From the NCBI RefSeq assembly GCF_036711975.1, contig NC_091968.1, positions 27,637,001 through 27,701,000 of the forward strand: a DNA stretch of 64,000 nt, read 5' to 3'. Below are positions 63,765 through 64,000 of the stretch, piece by piece (the stretch's first letter is position 1; each line of letters starts with the position of its first letter). The notes below the pieces were generated by a model that had not been told where the DNA came from, did not search any database, and saw only the letters and a list, made by a program, of their open reading frames with translations. The position numbers and the translations under genes were made by a program. This DNA is from Onthophagus taurus (taxonomy: Eukaryota > Arthropoda > Insecta > Coleoptera > Scarabaeidae).

Positions 63765-64000
63765 CCTAACACTAGATCTAGAACTAGAAACATTCGGGTT
63801 TAGCCGAACGTCTCTCAAGACGGCTAAACCCGAATGATTCTAGTTCTAGGTCTTGTGTTACTTCTAATGATAGTGCTAGTGTAAAACTAGAACTAACAGT
63901 AGATCGAGAACTAAAAACATTCGGGATTAGCCGCACGTCTCTCAAGACGACTAAACCCGAATGATTCTAGTTATAAGTCTTATGTTAGTTCTAGTGATAG
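63765..64000. repeat. Palindromic CTAG/GTTTAGCCG cluster at window end
   Basis: Two units with CGGGTTTAGCCGAACGTCTC and inverted GACGGCTAAACCCGAATGAT halves, linked by CTAGGTCTTGTGTTACTTCT-type sequence. It continues past the window. Confidence 0.8.

Overview
This is AT-rich nuclear DNA from an animal, almost certainly an insect and perhaps a beetle. The evidence is protein similarity to insect and human orthologues, small introns with GT-AG borders, and an insect-type transposon load (mariner, a DD39D mariner relative, hAT, piggyBac, a LINE relic and a DUF7869 element). The beetle suggestion is only an impression.

Seven host protein genes and one tRNA gene can be read. In order: MORN4/retinophilin (+, 50-5272); carboxypeptidase E-like (+, 5594-17640), with a tRNA-Gly(GCC) in its first intron; eIF2B beta (+, 20713-22048); mago nashi (-, 26686-27126); PHTF (+, 28214-48715); fructose-1,6-bisphosphatase (-, 49281-55132); and a divergent second fructose-bisphosphatase with acidic low-complexity tails (+, 58041-59707). 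I assembled exons by reading splice sites and checking that codon phase closes. Every gene model closes in frame from ATG to stop. The genes do not form a pathway; only the two FBPases, which diverge from a shared intergenic region, are related.

Non-coding DNA is the main story. At least ten separate tandem arrays (units about 146, 153, 174, 174, 190, 355, 360, 455, 540 and 785 bp) sit in introns and spacers. Four of them lie between the terminal inverted repeats of DNA transposons whose target-site duplications can be read: a DD39D mariner relative (TA), a second TA-flanked element, a piggyBac-like element (TTAA) and a hAT-like element (8 bp, ATTATCAC). In CPE intron 4 and PHTF intron 4 the element and its array make up nearly the whole intron; without it each would be about 50-75 bp. 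A family of alternating palindromes, rich in CTAG and GTTTAGCCG, recurs at nine or more places.

At the right end a long-TIR mariner with a broken transposase was itself hit by a 2.6-kb element encoding a nearly intact DUF7869 protein. Comparison with the undamaged mariner arm gives the insertion as GAGTGG ends with an AATT duplication. Upstream of the second FBPase, five tandem copies of a segment carrying a TATA box and a splice donor look like a promoter array.
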